A stretch of DNA of 64,000 nt. Source: Agapanthus africanus (lineage: Eukaryota; Streptophyta; Magnoliopsida; Asparagales; Amaryllidaceae). The stretch lies in assembly GCA_030015575.1 (NCBI GenBank), contig JASDDO010000001.1, forward strand, positions 519,679,772 through 519,743,771, read 5' to 3'. Of this stretch, positions 46,269-55,838 are shown in pieces. Numbering within the stretch: the first letter of the stretch is position 1; every line of letters begins with the position of its first letter. The position numbers and the translations under genes are program-made. The notes under the pieces are model-generated. The model saw only the letters and a list, made by a program, of their open reading frames with translations, was not told the origin of the DNA and did not search any database.

Positions 46269-48534
46269 CTAAGAAAAAGTTTCAATCACCTCCTCAGCAA
46301 ACGAACCAGGATAGATAAGACAGGCATCCGACTCTACCACGGCGATCGGTTCGTCCTGAATAAATGGCTCGGACTCAAGCAGGGTGTCGAGTAAGCCGGC
46401 AACCGATTTCTTCCTCCTCTCAGAAGTCGTGCTAGCACTAGCAGAAGAACGCTTCCTCCCCCTCGGCGCTTTGGCATGACGTTGACCAACTTCACTCCCG
46501 GTATCCCCCTTTGGTGACACCACCGCTGGTGACACCGAAACCGGTGACACTACCACTGGCACTTCACTAGAAGCCTTTACTTCGGCTCTTGTATGCACCG
46601 GCATACCGATAGTACAAGAGGTGGGTTCTATTTCGGCGGCTTTGGAGATAAGTACTGGACCACTATCCCTTAATGGAGGACAAACCACTAACCGCGACCG
46701 CAACGGAGCGCTAGTGACTTGAGGCGGAGCTGGAACTATACATTCGAAGAGTACCCGCATCTCCTCTGCAATGACAGGACCAACTCAATGGCGATACCAA
46801 CCCGTAAAAGACCCTACAGATCTTGGAAGATAGTCAGACTCTAGGATTATGAAACTGGAGCCGGTGTTCAACCGCATGAAATGATGGATAACGTCACGAA
46901 TGACTTCCAAAGACAGAGTGGGCTCAACTAAAAACGCCTCAAGAGGGATGCCCTGGTTATAGCCCAATTGCTTGGCAAAGCGGTGCGGATTATACCGCAT
47001 AAAGAGAACCGTGTCATTCTGACGAAACACGAAATATCCTGGCCTAATCGAGTATAAGTGCATAATCTCTTTGGGCTTTAGAGATGTCGCTCCACCCTTT
47101 GACAGATCAAACAGCTGCTGAATGGGCCCCGCGGGAGCAGATAGGACTCGATCACTAAAAACCATCCCGCCCTCGTTCGAGTATGGGTTAAACAACACGC
47201 GGAGGGCCCCTAACTGAGTCGGATCGGGAGCGAAAGCATCCACCAACCTCATAACTCGTGGGAAGGTATAGGAGTCGTAAAAATCTGGCCGCCGGTGAGC
47301 AGCAAATGCTCCCAATATATGCATCCGATCCACGACATGAAGTGGTGCAGGGAGAAATTCACAATATCCGTGCCTGGGGTCGAAGTATTGGCCGCAACGC
47401 TTAATCCATGATATAAGTGCGACAAGCCTGCAATACCAACGGCCAATCGTGCCCCTCCAGCTATACGATGAGCGAAGTAGAAGACGGAGGCTCTCATAAA
47501 GCGTCGATACGTCGGTATGGCAAACTAACTGAGCCAGAGACTGATGAAGTCAACGAAGAAGGTTTCTTCGTCCATGCCGGGAGCCGCAATCGCATAAAAG
47601 GAAACAGCCGACGAGGTCGGAATATAGAACTGAGGTAAATCTTCTTCTTTGGCCGGCAATTTGTTCAACCCAAACCCAAGAGGGTCATTGATATTCGCGA
47701 ACTTTGGAGCCTCTTTGGAGAAAGCGTCTCCATGGAGAAAGCAGGCAATGAAGGTCTCAAAGGTGACGCCTTGCCCTTCTAACGTCATGACCAGTTTCGC
47801 AAAAATACCCAGAGCTTTGATTAGACTTGGGTACTTATGGAGAACGGTGTTTTTAGTCATCAGGCCGTCAAGCATAGCAGGCACGGGTCGCAACACATAC
47901 TCGTCGGGAGGCAGCAACTCTTCATAATGCTCTTCCCTGATTGGCAATCCGGAGATCTCGCGGAACTCTTCCAGTGAAATCGAGACTTCGCAATCCCCTA
48001 GCAAAAAGGTTGTGGGAAGATTCCATTGGTTTAGAAAAGTTTTAACCCACCAGACGTGAGGGGCCTGATAATGAAATAGGGACACGTACACCGCTTGATA
48101 CAGCCCAGCCTTCTGTAACCGTGTACGGTGGGCGAAAAGAACGTATCGAGCCCAGGGAAGGTAGCCTACTGGGTGACGGGGGTAACGCCTACCTTATAAA
48201 CTTGTCCCCGGGGTCAGGCTTCGCCCTGATATATACGGCGCCCCAGAATATATATAGCCAGCAGGGGCTGGTTAGGTATCCCAGTTGTCGATGGCTCAAG
48301 CCGGCCTGTAGGTGTCCAGTTAGTCACCTCCACTGCATAAGCGGTTTGCGGGCGTTCCATCAGCGATATTGGGTGGAGGGGCTCTGTTGGCATTTCACAA
48401 GTAAAGCTACGGCGGCCTCGCATGCTGTGACCATACCAAACTCCCCATAAGAGTAGACTCGTGCAGTCCCTGTCATGTGCCATGATCATTGTCATAACTT
48501 TCTCGTCCGACGGCGAATTGCGAAAAAGCGGCAT
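46269..48534 (-). pseudogene. Antisense plant-mobile-domain-like gene of B, N-terminal part
   Basis: On the minus strand the gene enters after an acceptor (cactcag at about 48536). Blocks in order: LLLWGVWYGHSMRGRRSF (48214-48534); WVKTFLNQWNLPTTFLLGD and VSISLEEFREISGLP (47525-48091), the clearest mobile-domain-like part; FMRASVFYFAHRI with GGARLAVGIAGLSHLYHG; FDLSKGGATSLKPKEIM and ESDYLPRSVGSF (46785-47333); and a basic, Ser-rich stretch with APRGRKRSSASAS (46269-46760). At least two stops and a frame change break it, plus an ~80-bp insertion near 48182-48262 that A lacks. Plant mobile domain proteins occur in hosts and in transposons. Here the gene is antisense to B, between pol and the 3' LTR. 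Confidence 0.55.
48182..48262. other. ~80-bp insertion in B's antisense gene relative to A
   Basis: A reads directly from gatgtcgagg to ggatggttcgg, whereas B has extra sequence with ccccgggg, tatatacggcgcc and tatatatag words between the matching bases. I see no target duplication. It breaks the frame. Confidence 0.45.
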
Positions 48535-49494
48535 CTGAGTGAGTATAAGGAAAGTAGGGAACTAAAACCATTATTCCTAAAATAAGGGAAAGAAAAACTA
48601 TTAATAAAACCTATATATATATATATATATATTTAACAGAAGAAAACGACAGGATGTTTGTTCCATGGGACCACTGATTGCAAAATCAATGGACCCCATA
48701 AAATCTAAATGACGGCTCACCAATGATGAGGCAAAATAATCATTGAGAGAATTGAAAAGGATTCTCATCAAGGGAATAGTAAAGTTTAAACAAACTCTTG
48801 AAGCAAGTTCTGCTAAAAGCACGACATATTCAAATCTGCTTTAGGGGCATTAAAACCCTCAAATATTCGAGAGCATTAGGGAATAAGATTCCCAAAAATA
48901 TCTAAGTCTCTCTCAGAGCCAAGCTCTGTGAACAAGGAATTAAATTCCTTTAATAAAGGGATTAAATCCCAGAAAACCCTCATAGCAAGGAGGTAAAGAA
49001 AGTGGAATTAAATTCCAAGGATCATAAAGATCGGTGACAGGGTAAAACCCTAAGAGAAGGATTAACAATCCCCATTGATTCAAGACTTCAAAATCTACAA
49101 AAAATGTGTGCTTTGGATCTTTAAGAAATCAGTCCCAGAAAAGAGCAAAGCTCTTGCGATAAAAAAAAGGATTAATTAAAAATTAAAAGAAAATGGTTGT
49201 TTGTTCCTAAGAGACAAATGGTGGTCAGGATCCCTACGCAAAAGAGTTCTTTTTGCAGAGTTTAACTCTGAAAGATCCAAGGCAGAGAACTAAGCTCTGA
49301 AGAAGAGAATTAAATTCTCAAGAAAATAAGCAAGGAAGAAGATGAAAGAACGGTGGTCTTCTCAGAGGCAAATACCCCTGCATTTATAAGACATGATGGG
49401 GAGCGGTTCATCTTCCCATTCCCCTAAGCAATCCAACGGCTATGAGGGCAGACAGCGTTGCACTCACGTGCAAGCCACGTGAGAGCAACGCTGG
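48535..49494. other. B 3' non-coding region before the LTR
   Basis: Matches 1528-2466 of A. No credible ORF. It has a TA microsatellite near 48611 and many aattaaatt dyads (for example around 48940-48965 and 49310). It ends in cacgtgcaagccacgtg near 49464 and a weak polypurine tract (ctggagagcatt). Confidence 0.6.
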
Positions 49495-49553
49495 AGAGCA
49501 TTTGTTCCCTTATAAAAAAGGGGATGAGGGAAAGTTCTTCACTAAAACAGCCC

Positions 49554-50056
49554 CACGTGTTTAACACGTGAGTGGCTATATGCAACGCATATAGGCACAA
49601 CAATTAAAATAATTGCTCGGCTAAAACAGCTTCACGTGTTTAACACGTGAGTGCCTATATACAACACATATAGGCACAACAATTAAAACAATTGCTAGGA
49701 TAAAACAGCTCCACGTGTTTAACACATGAGTGCCTATATGCAACACATATAAGCACAACAATTAAAACAATTGCTAGGCTAAAACAGCCCCACGTGTATA
49801 ACACGTGAGTGTCTATATGTAGCGTTGCATATAGGCACAACAATTAAAATAATTGCTAGGCTGAAACAACCCCACGTGTTTAACACGTGAGTGCCTATAT
49901 GCAACGCATATAGGCACAGCAATTAAAACAATTGCTAGGCTAAAATAACCCCACGTGTTTAACACATGAGTGCCTATATGCAACGCATATAGGAACATCA
50001 ATTAAAACAATTACTAGTCTAAAATAGCCCCACGCGTTTAATAAGTGAGCGCCTAT
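49554..50056 (+). repeat. 79-bp tandem array of palindromes (about 6-7 copies)
   Basis: The cacgtg word recurs at 49554, 49633, 49712, 49791, 49873, 49952 and 50031 (last copy cacgcg). Each unit carries cacgtgtt-t-aacacgtg, ctatatgc-aac-gcatatag and caatt-aaaac-aattg. Only one diverged unit is in the 5' LTR. Confidence 0.9.
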
Positions 50057-50127
50057 AACACAATTGCCAGGCTAAAACAGCCTTACGTGTTAAACACGTG
50101 AGGCTGTTTTAGCCTGGCAATTGTGTT
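50057..50127 (+). other. 71-nt nearly perfect palindrome
   Basis: Centre at 50092. Arms of 35 bases pair with a single G-T mismatch (50084/50100). The middle is tacgtgttaaacacgtg and the outer arms hold caattgccaggctaaaacag and its complement. Confidence 0.9.
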
Positions 50128-50534
50128 CACGTGAGTGCACTTCCCTATGTAGAATTAAATTCTACTCAATAAGGAACCGTTGGATCTAAGATCTAACGGT
50201 GATCATCTGGTAGAATAAAATTCTATTATAGGAAAATATTTTCCTAATCTTGTTAAACTAACAAGATATTCATATAATAAGAATAAAATTCTATGTTAAA
50301 CTAACGAGATAGAATTAAATTCTATATTAAGAAAATATATTTCTGATCTTGTTAAAACTAACAAGATATTCATAATCTTGTTAAACAAATAAGAAATCTT
50401 CTCTGTTACACAGAGAGCCTTTGGATTAAAATCCAACGGTGAATAAAATTCACCGATTGATCTAAAAGATCATAGAATCAATCATTATCTCTCAATGAGG
50501 GATTTTCTTAACAAATTAATTTTTTTTCTTCTCA

Positions 50535-50542
50535 TATAAATA
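50535..50542 (+). promoter_or_regulatory. TATA box of B 3' LTR
   Basis: tataaata in ctcatataaatagg. Confidence 0.6.
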
Positions 50543-51358
50543 GGAGCAAAATGAGGAAAAAGGGAGGATAGATAGAAAGAAAATTCAATTCTCTAATAAA
50601 GAGGAGACCCCCATAAGCTTTGAGAAAAAATATAAAGAAATAGATAAATGCAGAGAGAAAACTCCCCAGTGACTAAAAGAATATACAGTGATCATAGAAT
50701 TTAATTCTCAAAAGAAAAGCCTTGTTCCTTTGAAACACTAGGTTAAAAAAAACAAAAGATTGTTTTTTACATTTTTAAGGGTTTAACCCTTCATCGAAGA
50801 ACTTAGTTCTTCCTCTGGTTGAGGTCTGCAGAAGCAGATCTCCTCACAAGTTGAGAATTTAATTCTCATCGGGGAGATTCTTTTATACAGATTCAAAACT
50901 TAGGGGAAAGAACTAAATTCAAAGAATTTAATTCTTACAAAAGTATATAGGAATTTAATTCCTTTGATAAAACTGGGGTTTAATCCTATATAAGAATTTA
51001 ATTCTTATAAAACAAGAGACTTGAAATTCTCTAAAGTCAAATCTCAGCATCATTGATATAAGATCAAGATCTTCATGCACATAGAGGGAAAGACTGATGA
51101 TTCACACGCAAGAGTCTAAAGGGAAGAACAAGAAGTGCCTCTTAAGGTAGTCACGTGTTCCCACGTGACCCCCAAGCATTTATACAGAAAAGGGAATAAA
51201 CCTAAAGGCAGGGCTCGCATTTTGAAAGTACTTCACATGTTTGCACATGAGCGTTAATGAATTAAGTGCTTAGCACTTATAAAAGAAAGAGGAATAAAAT
51301 CCAGAGAACAGTTCCCATTTCGGACGCCTCATGTGCTTACACGTGAGCCAAGTGCTTA

Positions 51359-51382
51359 GCACTTATATACATATACATATAC

Positions 51383-51427
<45 letters not shown>

Positions 51428-51446
51428 GATATATATATATATATAA
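51359..51446. repeat. AT-rich microsatellite
   Basis: Runs of (at) with scattered acatat words. The 5' LTR has only a short tatata stretch at the same place (about 32809), so this grew after insertion or shrank in the other LTR. Confidence 0.85.
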
Positions 51447-52451
51447 GGGAATAAACCCAAGGAACGGCTCCCACTTTGGGGCGTCTCACGTGTTCCCACG
51501 TGAGCGCCTCCAAAGTCCAGTGTTTAACACTGATTCAGTGCTTAGCACTATGGGGTAACTATAGCACATCAACCTTAACCCAAATTAGCCAGGTCTCCCG
51601 AGGCTAAAACCTCTTTGATCACTAATCAACCGAGCCCCTCTATGCTCAGGTCTCTCCAAACCAATCTTAGTCCCAAAGATGACTAATGATCTCCTAATAG
51701 ATGGTATCTAAAAAGATGTTCATCCCACATCTCCCCTCAATCTGGAAATTGGTTCAAGGATACATCTCCCCGCACCTCTGATACATGTCGTTGTAATTCT
51801 TCAACGTCTTCAGAGAGGTGGTGGGTCCCGACAACCAACAACTTTTTGGTGTACTCCCAAAACGATATGGACCGTAATGTCCTTAAACTAAGACAATAGA
51901 GCCCAAATGCTCTTTTGTTGGATCTGAATGACTATAAAACCTTATTAAGTAGATCTTAGTCTAAAATTGGACTAATGTATCCTTAACAAACATTTAAGTT
52001 GATCTTAATTTGTTTGAGATTAACGATCCTTAAATCAAACCAAATCCAAATCTAAGAATATACGGATTCAGACTAATCTACGCCCTACGGGAGACAACAT
52101 AAATTAGTCTCCGTATACAATCAACGGGCAACCAAAAATAAAACAAACACACACGACATGAAGTGAACTTCTGGAGCAGGAGAAAGTGGTTACCACAATG
52201 CGGTAACGTAATTAACTGCAGGGGCTTGCGCCTGCAGGGAAGATCGGCCCCACAATCAAAAAACCCCGCAAACGAGGGGGAATCTGACGAAGTCTGCTAC
52301 AACGGCCGCATCCGTCCAGACCTCCGATACACGGTGCCATAAATCAACTTGACATCTTCGGAGAGGTGGATAGATAAATCCAAATAGTATATGCCCACAA
52401 ATTCAGGCAAGACGACCCATCCCGGTTCATCTCCGTTTTCGGCGGTAAACA

Positions 52452-52598
52452 CCCTCATCAAGAGGCCACCGAGCCGCTTTCCTACTCGGTCAATCCCTGG
52501 CGGGTAGTCCCCTACCCATCTACGCCAAGGATCGAAGCCCTCATCAGGAGGCCACCGAGCAGTTTCCCTGCTCGGTCAATCCATGGCGGGTAGTCCCC
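52452..52598 (+). repeat. 86-bp tandem array, right part
   Basis: Two units (the second cut at gtagtcccc) continue the array of 31072-31486 after B. Its first five bases, ccctc, are B's right target duplication. Element C begins at 52599. Confidence 0.85.
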
Positions 52599-53333
52599 TG
52601 TTCCCCTCCGAACGGCGGCCTGCGACGTTAGGACGTCACGTGCCTGAGGTTCGGGGCAGATGCTATTTGGTTTTTATCCGTCCACCTCTTCGAAGATGCC
52701 AAGTTGATTTATGGCACCGTGTATCGAAGGTTTAGACGGATGCGGCCGATGTAGCAGATTTTGTCAGATTCCCCCTCGCTTGAGGGGTTTTTGATTGTGG
52801 GGACGCTCTTCCCTGCAGGCGCAAGCCCCTGCAGTTAATTACGCTACCGCTTTGCGGTAACAACTTTCTCCTTCTCCAGAATTTCACTTCGTGTCGTGTG
52901 TGTTTGTTTTGTTTGTGGCTGCCCGTGGATTGTATACGGAGACTGAGTAAGGCCGTCGCCCGTAGGGCGTGGATTAGTCCAAATCCGTATTTACTTAGAT
53001 TTGGGTTTGGTGTTTTTAGTTTAAGGATGCATTAGTCGCGTTGCGACTAAGATCAACTTAAACATTCGTCAAGGATACGTTAGTCTTGCTTTGGACTAAG
53101 ATCAACCTGACGTGGTGATTCATTTAATTTATGGCCATCGGGACTCATCACCTCTCTAACATCGTTGAAGGATTACAACGATAGGTGTCAGAGGAGCTCA
53201 GAGATGTACCCTTGAACCAAAGCTGATTGAGGGTTTTATAGTCCATTTAAGTGCTTAAGGATACGTTAGCCGTATTTGGGGCTAAGATCAACTTAAACGG
53301 GATCGTTTAGATCCGGCAAAAGAGCAATTGGCT

Positions 53334-53660
53334 CTATTGTTCCAGTTTAGGGACGTAGTGGTCCCTTATTAGTTTATGGACGTCTCGGTCTGATACCAGT
53401 TTAAGGACGTAGTGGTCCATTATTAGTTTAGGGACGTTTCGGTCCGATGCCAGTTTAGGGACGTAGTGGTCCATTATTAGTTTAAGGACATTTCGGTCCA
53501 TCGCCAGTTTAGGGACGTGGTGGTCCGTCATTAGTTTAGGGACATTTCGGTCCGATGCCAGTTTAGGGACGTAGTGGTCCATCATTAGTTTAAGGACGTC
53601 TCGGTCCAATATTAGTTTAGGGACGTTTCGGTCCACGAGTTTAAGGACCCCGCAGTCCAT
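53334..53660 (-). repeat. Array of ggacc...tgtcc-ttaaacta words
   Basis: About eight degenerate copies (27-30 bp each, often as ~55-bp pairs) of a word that on the minus strand reads ggaccgaaacgtccctaaac. The ggac/gtcc parts can form small stems. The same words occur in A's LTR (about 15975-16140), in B's 3' region (39446-39525) and in C's 3' region (60185-60240). The minus-strand ORF across this array is a repeat artefact. Confidence 0.75.
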
Positions 53661-54220
53661 ATCGATGTGTGGTCGTTGGGACCCGTCACCTCTTTGACGT
53701 CGTTGAGGAATTACAACGATGGATGTCAAAGGAGTTCGGAGATGTACCCTCGAACCGGATGTAAATTGATTTAGGAGAGCCATTTTGCTCAGTCAATTTA
53801 ATTTAAGGACTTATGGCCGAAATTGGGCTAAGTCCAGTTGAAATGTCCAATATTTTATTTGCTTTTGCATTGCATTTCTTTTTATTTTTATTTTTTATTT
53901 GGGCCTTGCCCAGAAAGGATGCAGGGCATCAATTTGTTTTGGGCTCTGCCCCTTTAGGAATGATGCAAGGTATCAATTTTATTTGGGCTCTGCCCTTATA
54001 TAAAGGATGCAAAGCATCAATTTATTTGGGCTCTGCCCATTTATTGCCTTGCAATTTATTTTGGCCTGTCAGGTCATTTTGATTTGGGCCTGGCCCTTCA
54101 AATAGTGCAAAACACCAAGAATCTTTTGGATTCAAGAAAATGAGTGCAGAGCACTTTTTAATGATCTAAATTTAGATCAAAGAAGAGAAAAGAAAATCTT
54201 TTCTTTCTTTCTGTCTCAGA

Positions 54221-54647
54221 GAACCAGAGGTTCATAGCAAGTGCAAGGCACTATTTTTATTTATTTATTTATCTGAGAACCAGAGGTTCATAGCAAGTGC
54301 AAGGCATTATTTTTATTTATTTATTTATCTGAGAACCAGAGATTCATAGCAAGTGCAAGGCACTATTTTTATTTATTTATTTATCTGAGAACCAGAGGTT
54401 CATAACAAGTGCAAGGCACTATTTTTATTTATTTATTTATCTGAGAACCAGAGGTTCATAGCAAGTGCAAGGCACTATTTTTATTTATTTATTTATCTGA
54501 GAACCAGAGGTTCATAGCAAGTGCAAGGCACTATTTTTATTTATTTATTTATCTGAGAACCAGAGGTTCATAGCAAGTGCAAGGCACTATTTTTATTTAT
54601 TTATTTATCTGAGAACCAGAGGTTCATAGCAAGTGCAAGGCACTATC
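54221..54647. repeat. 56-bp tandem array (8 copies)
   Basis: gaaccagaggttc recurs at 54221, 54277, 54333, 54389, 54445, 54501, 54557 and 54613. Each unit has gaacc-aga-ggttc, agtgc-aag-gcact and a (ttta)n tail. Units are nearly identical, so the array is young. Confidence 0.9.
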
Positions 54648-54992
54648 TGTTGTGCGCACGTGCGTTGCACGTGGTGCCGCATGGCGGGCATACGTGCGTT
54701 GCACGTGGCGCACATGCGCATTATGAGGAGAAGCAAAGCTTCTATATATGGAGAACATGCTCCTTTTAATATTATTAAATATTCCCATGTGGTGCGCACG
54801 TGCGTTGCACGTAGTGCCGCATGGCAAGCACACGTGCGTTGCACGTAGCGCACATGGCGCTTGCGCATATGCGCATTATGGAGGAGCATGCTCCTATCTT
54901 GGAGAACTAAGCTCCTTTGGAGAACTAAGCTCCTTTGAGTATTGAATCCTTTGAGGATTTTTACTCTACCCTTTCTAAGAGGTATCCCCTCT

Positions 54993-55000
54993 TATTTATA
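54993..55000 (-). promoter_or_regulatory. TATA box of the inverted C LTR
   Basis: Minus-strand tataaata, 25-50 bp downstream of the plant LTR word gtcccacatcggg. The same pair is at about 63667-63718 on the plus strand. If active it would fire leftward into the 56-bp array. Confidence 0.6.
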
Positions 55001-55109
55001 TGGGAGTGGTAGAGAAGCCAGCTCTCCTTTTCCCGATGTGGGACTAAAAAATGCATTCCCCATGTAGTAGAGCATTACTTTAGATTACACGTGTATAACA
55101 CATTTGCTC

Positions 55110-55440
55110 ATAACTTTTGATCTCGGATGAATTATGAGGCCCATAATATATCAAATCGAAGGTCTTTTCGAGATGCTTTCAATATCATTAGAATTTAGCT
55201 ATTTTTCGTTCCGGAGTTTGTCAAAATACAGCTCGGAAAATACTGGTTCGCATCTTCTTCCTTAAATCACATGTGCATAGACATTTGCTCATAACTTTTG
55301 ATCCCGGATGAATTATGAGGCCCATAATATATCAAATCGAAGGTTTTATCGAGACGCTTTCGATACAAATAGAATTTATCCATTTCTCATTCGGGAGTTT
55401 GTCAAAAAACAGCCCGGAAGATACTGGTTCGTATTTCCTT
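55110..55440 (-). repeat. Duplicated ~175-bp block in U3 of C
   Basis: Two diverged copies, each with gctcataacttttgatc, aattatgaggcccataatat and gttttttgacaaactcc-like words. The right LTR has the same pair at about 63283-63610. Confidence 0.75.
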
Positions 55441-55501
55441 AAGCGTATCGCTGCCATTTGATACCTTGGACTCTTTTGCGCAGAAATTTTTGGTGGGAAC
55501 A

Positions 55502-55838
55502 AATGCCCCCCACTACTTTGCCCACGTAAGTATGTACGTGGGTGAAGTAGTGCAGAGTTATGCAGAGTTATGCATGGCGTATGGCCAGTTTTGGGTTGAT
55601 GTATCACTTTCAGAATCTTGATCTGAGAAGATAACGAGCGGACACAAGCGTCGTCATTTATCTTTGACTCAAATCTCAACTCTTAAGGGATATAGTTCCA
55701 ACCCTTAACTCCATGAGCCGCATCCTTCTATTTCTTTTTTCAGAATCTTGATCTGAGAAGATAACGAGCGGACACAAGCGTCGTCATTTATCTTTGACTC
55801 AAATCTCAACTCTTAAGGGATATAGTTCCAACCCTTAA
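55502..55838 (-). other. Inverted copy of the C 3' internal end, with a local duplication
   Basis: The reverse complement of about 62963-63208, including the polypurine tract (aagtagtggggggcatt on the minus strand). A ~97-bp piece occurs twice in the same orientation, at about 55613-55707 and 55741-55838. The plus-strand gag frame is open right back to about 55839, so the join is there. Confidence 0.75.

Larger units (their letters stand above)
31487..52451 (+). mobile_element. B: 21-kb Tat-type gypsy element with an antisense multi-intron gene
   Basis: LTRs of 2340 and 2949 bp, 5-bp target duplication with one change, gag with three stops, pol reduced to RNase H, archaeal-type RNase H and a broken integrase, about 3 kb of repeat-rich 3' non-coding DNA, then a long antisense gene before the 3' LTR. 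The dual RNase H and antisense gene point to the Tat/Ogre group. Protease and RT are absent (junction about 37200), so it could not move without help. It is the same family as A. C's pol is closely related, but C lacks the antisense gene. Confidence 0.85.
49503..52451 (+). repeat. B 3' LTR with internal expansion
   Basis: Same ends as the 5' LTR (tgttccctta to cggtaaaca) but about 600 bp longer. The extra length is the 79-bp array (49554-50056), the 71-nt palindrome (50057-50127) and an AT microsatellite (51359-51446). TATA at 50535-50542. Confidence 0.9.
52599..55501 (-). repeat. C left LTR, inverted (2.9 kb)
   Basis: On the minus strand it begins tgttcccaccaaaaattt at 55501 and ends at 52599 (cggaggggaaca). 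Its minus-strand end (52599-53100 in the window) matches the R-U5 end of the A and B LTRs, including the gttaccgc/gcggtaac-type hairpin near 52846. Its start matches the right LTR at 63209. The middle has the 56-bp array, the tct/aag-looped dyads and the ggacc...tgtcc array. Confidence 0.8.

Noticed and set aside
49554..50056. Regular repeats that could suggest a CRISPR array
   Set aside because: Units are directly adjacent, with no unique spacers. It is a plant LTR tandem array.
53334..53783. 149-codon minus-strand ORF
   Set aside because: It is a translation of the ggacc...tgtcc repeat array with a repeating peptide (VPKL...DR) and no independent support.
54648..55501. An 854-bp LTR starting at tgttgtgcgc
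   Set aside because: The tg at 54648 is tempting, but the DNA to its left down to 52599 continues into the R-U5 part shared with the A and B LTRs, so one 2.9-kb LTR explains all of it.
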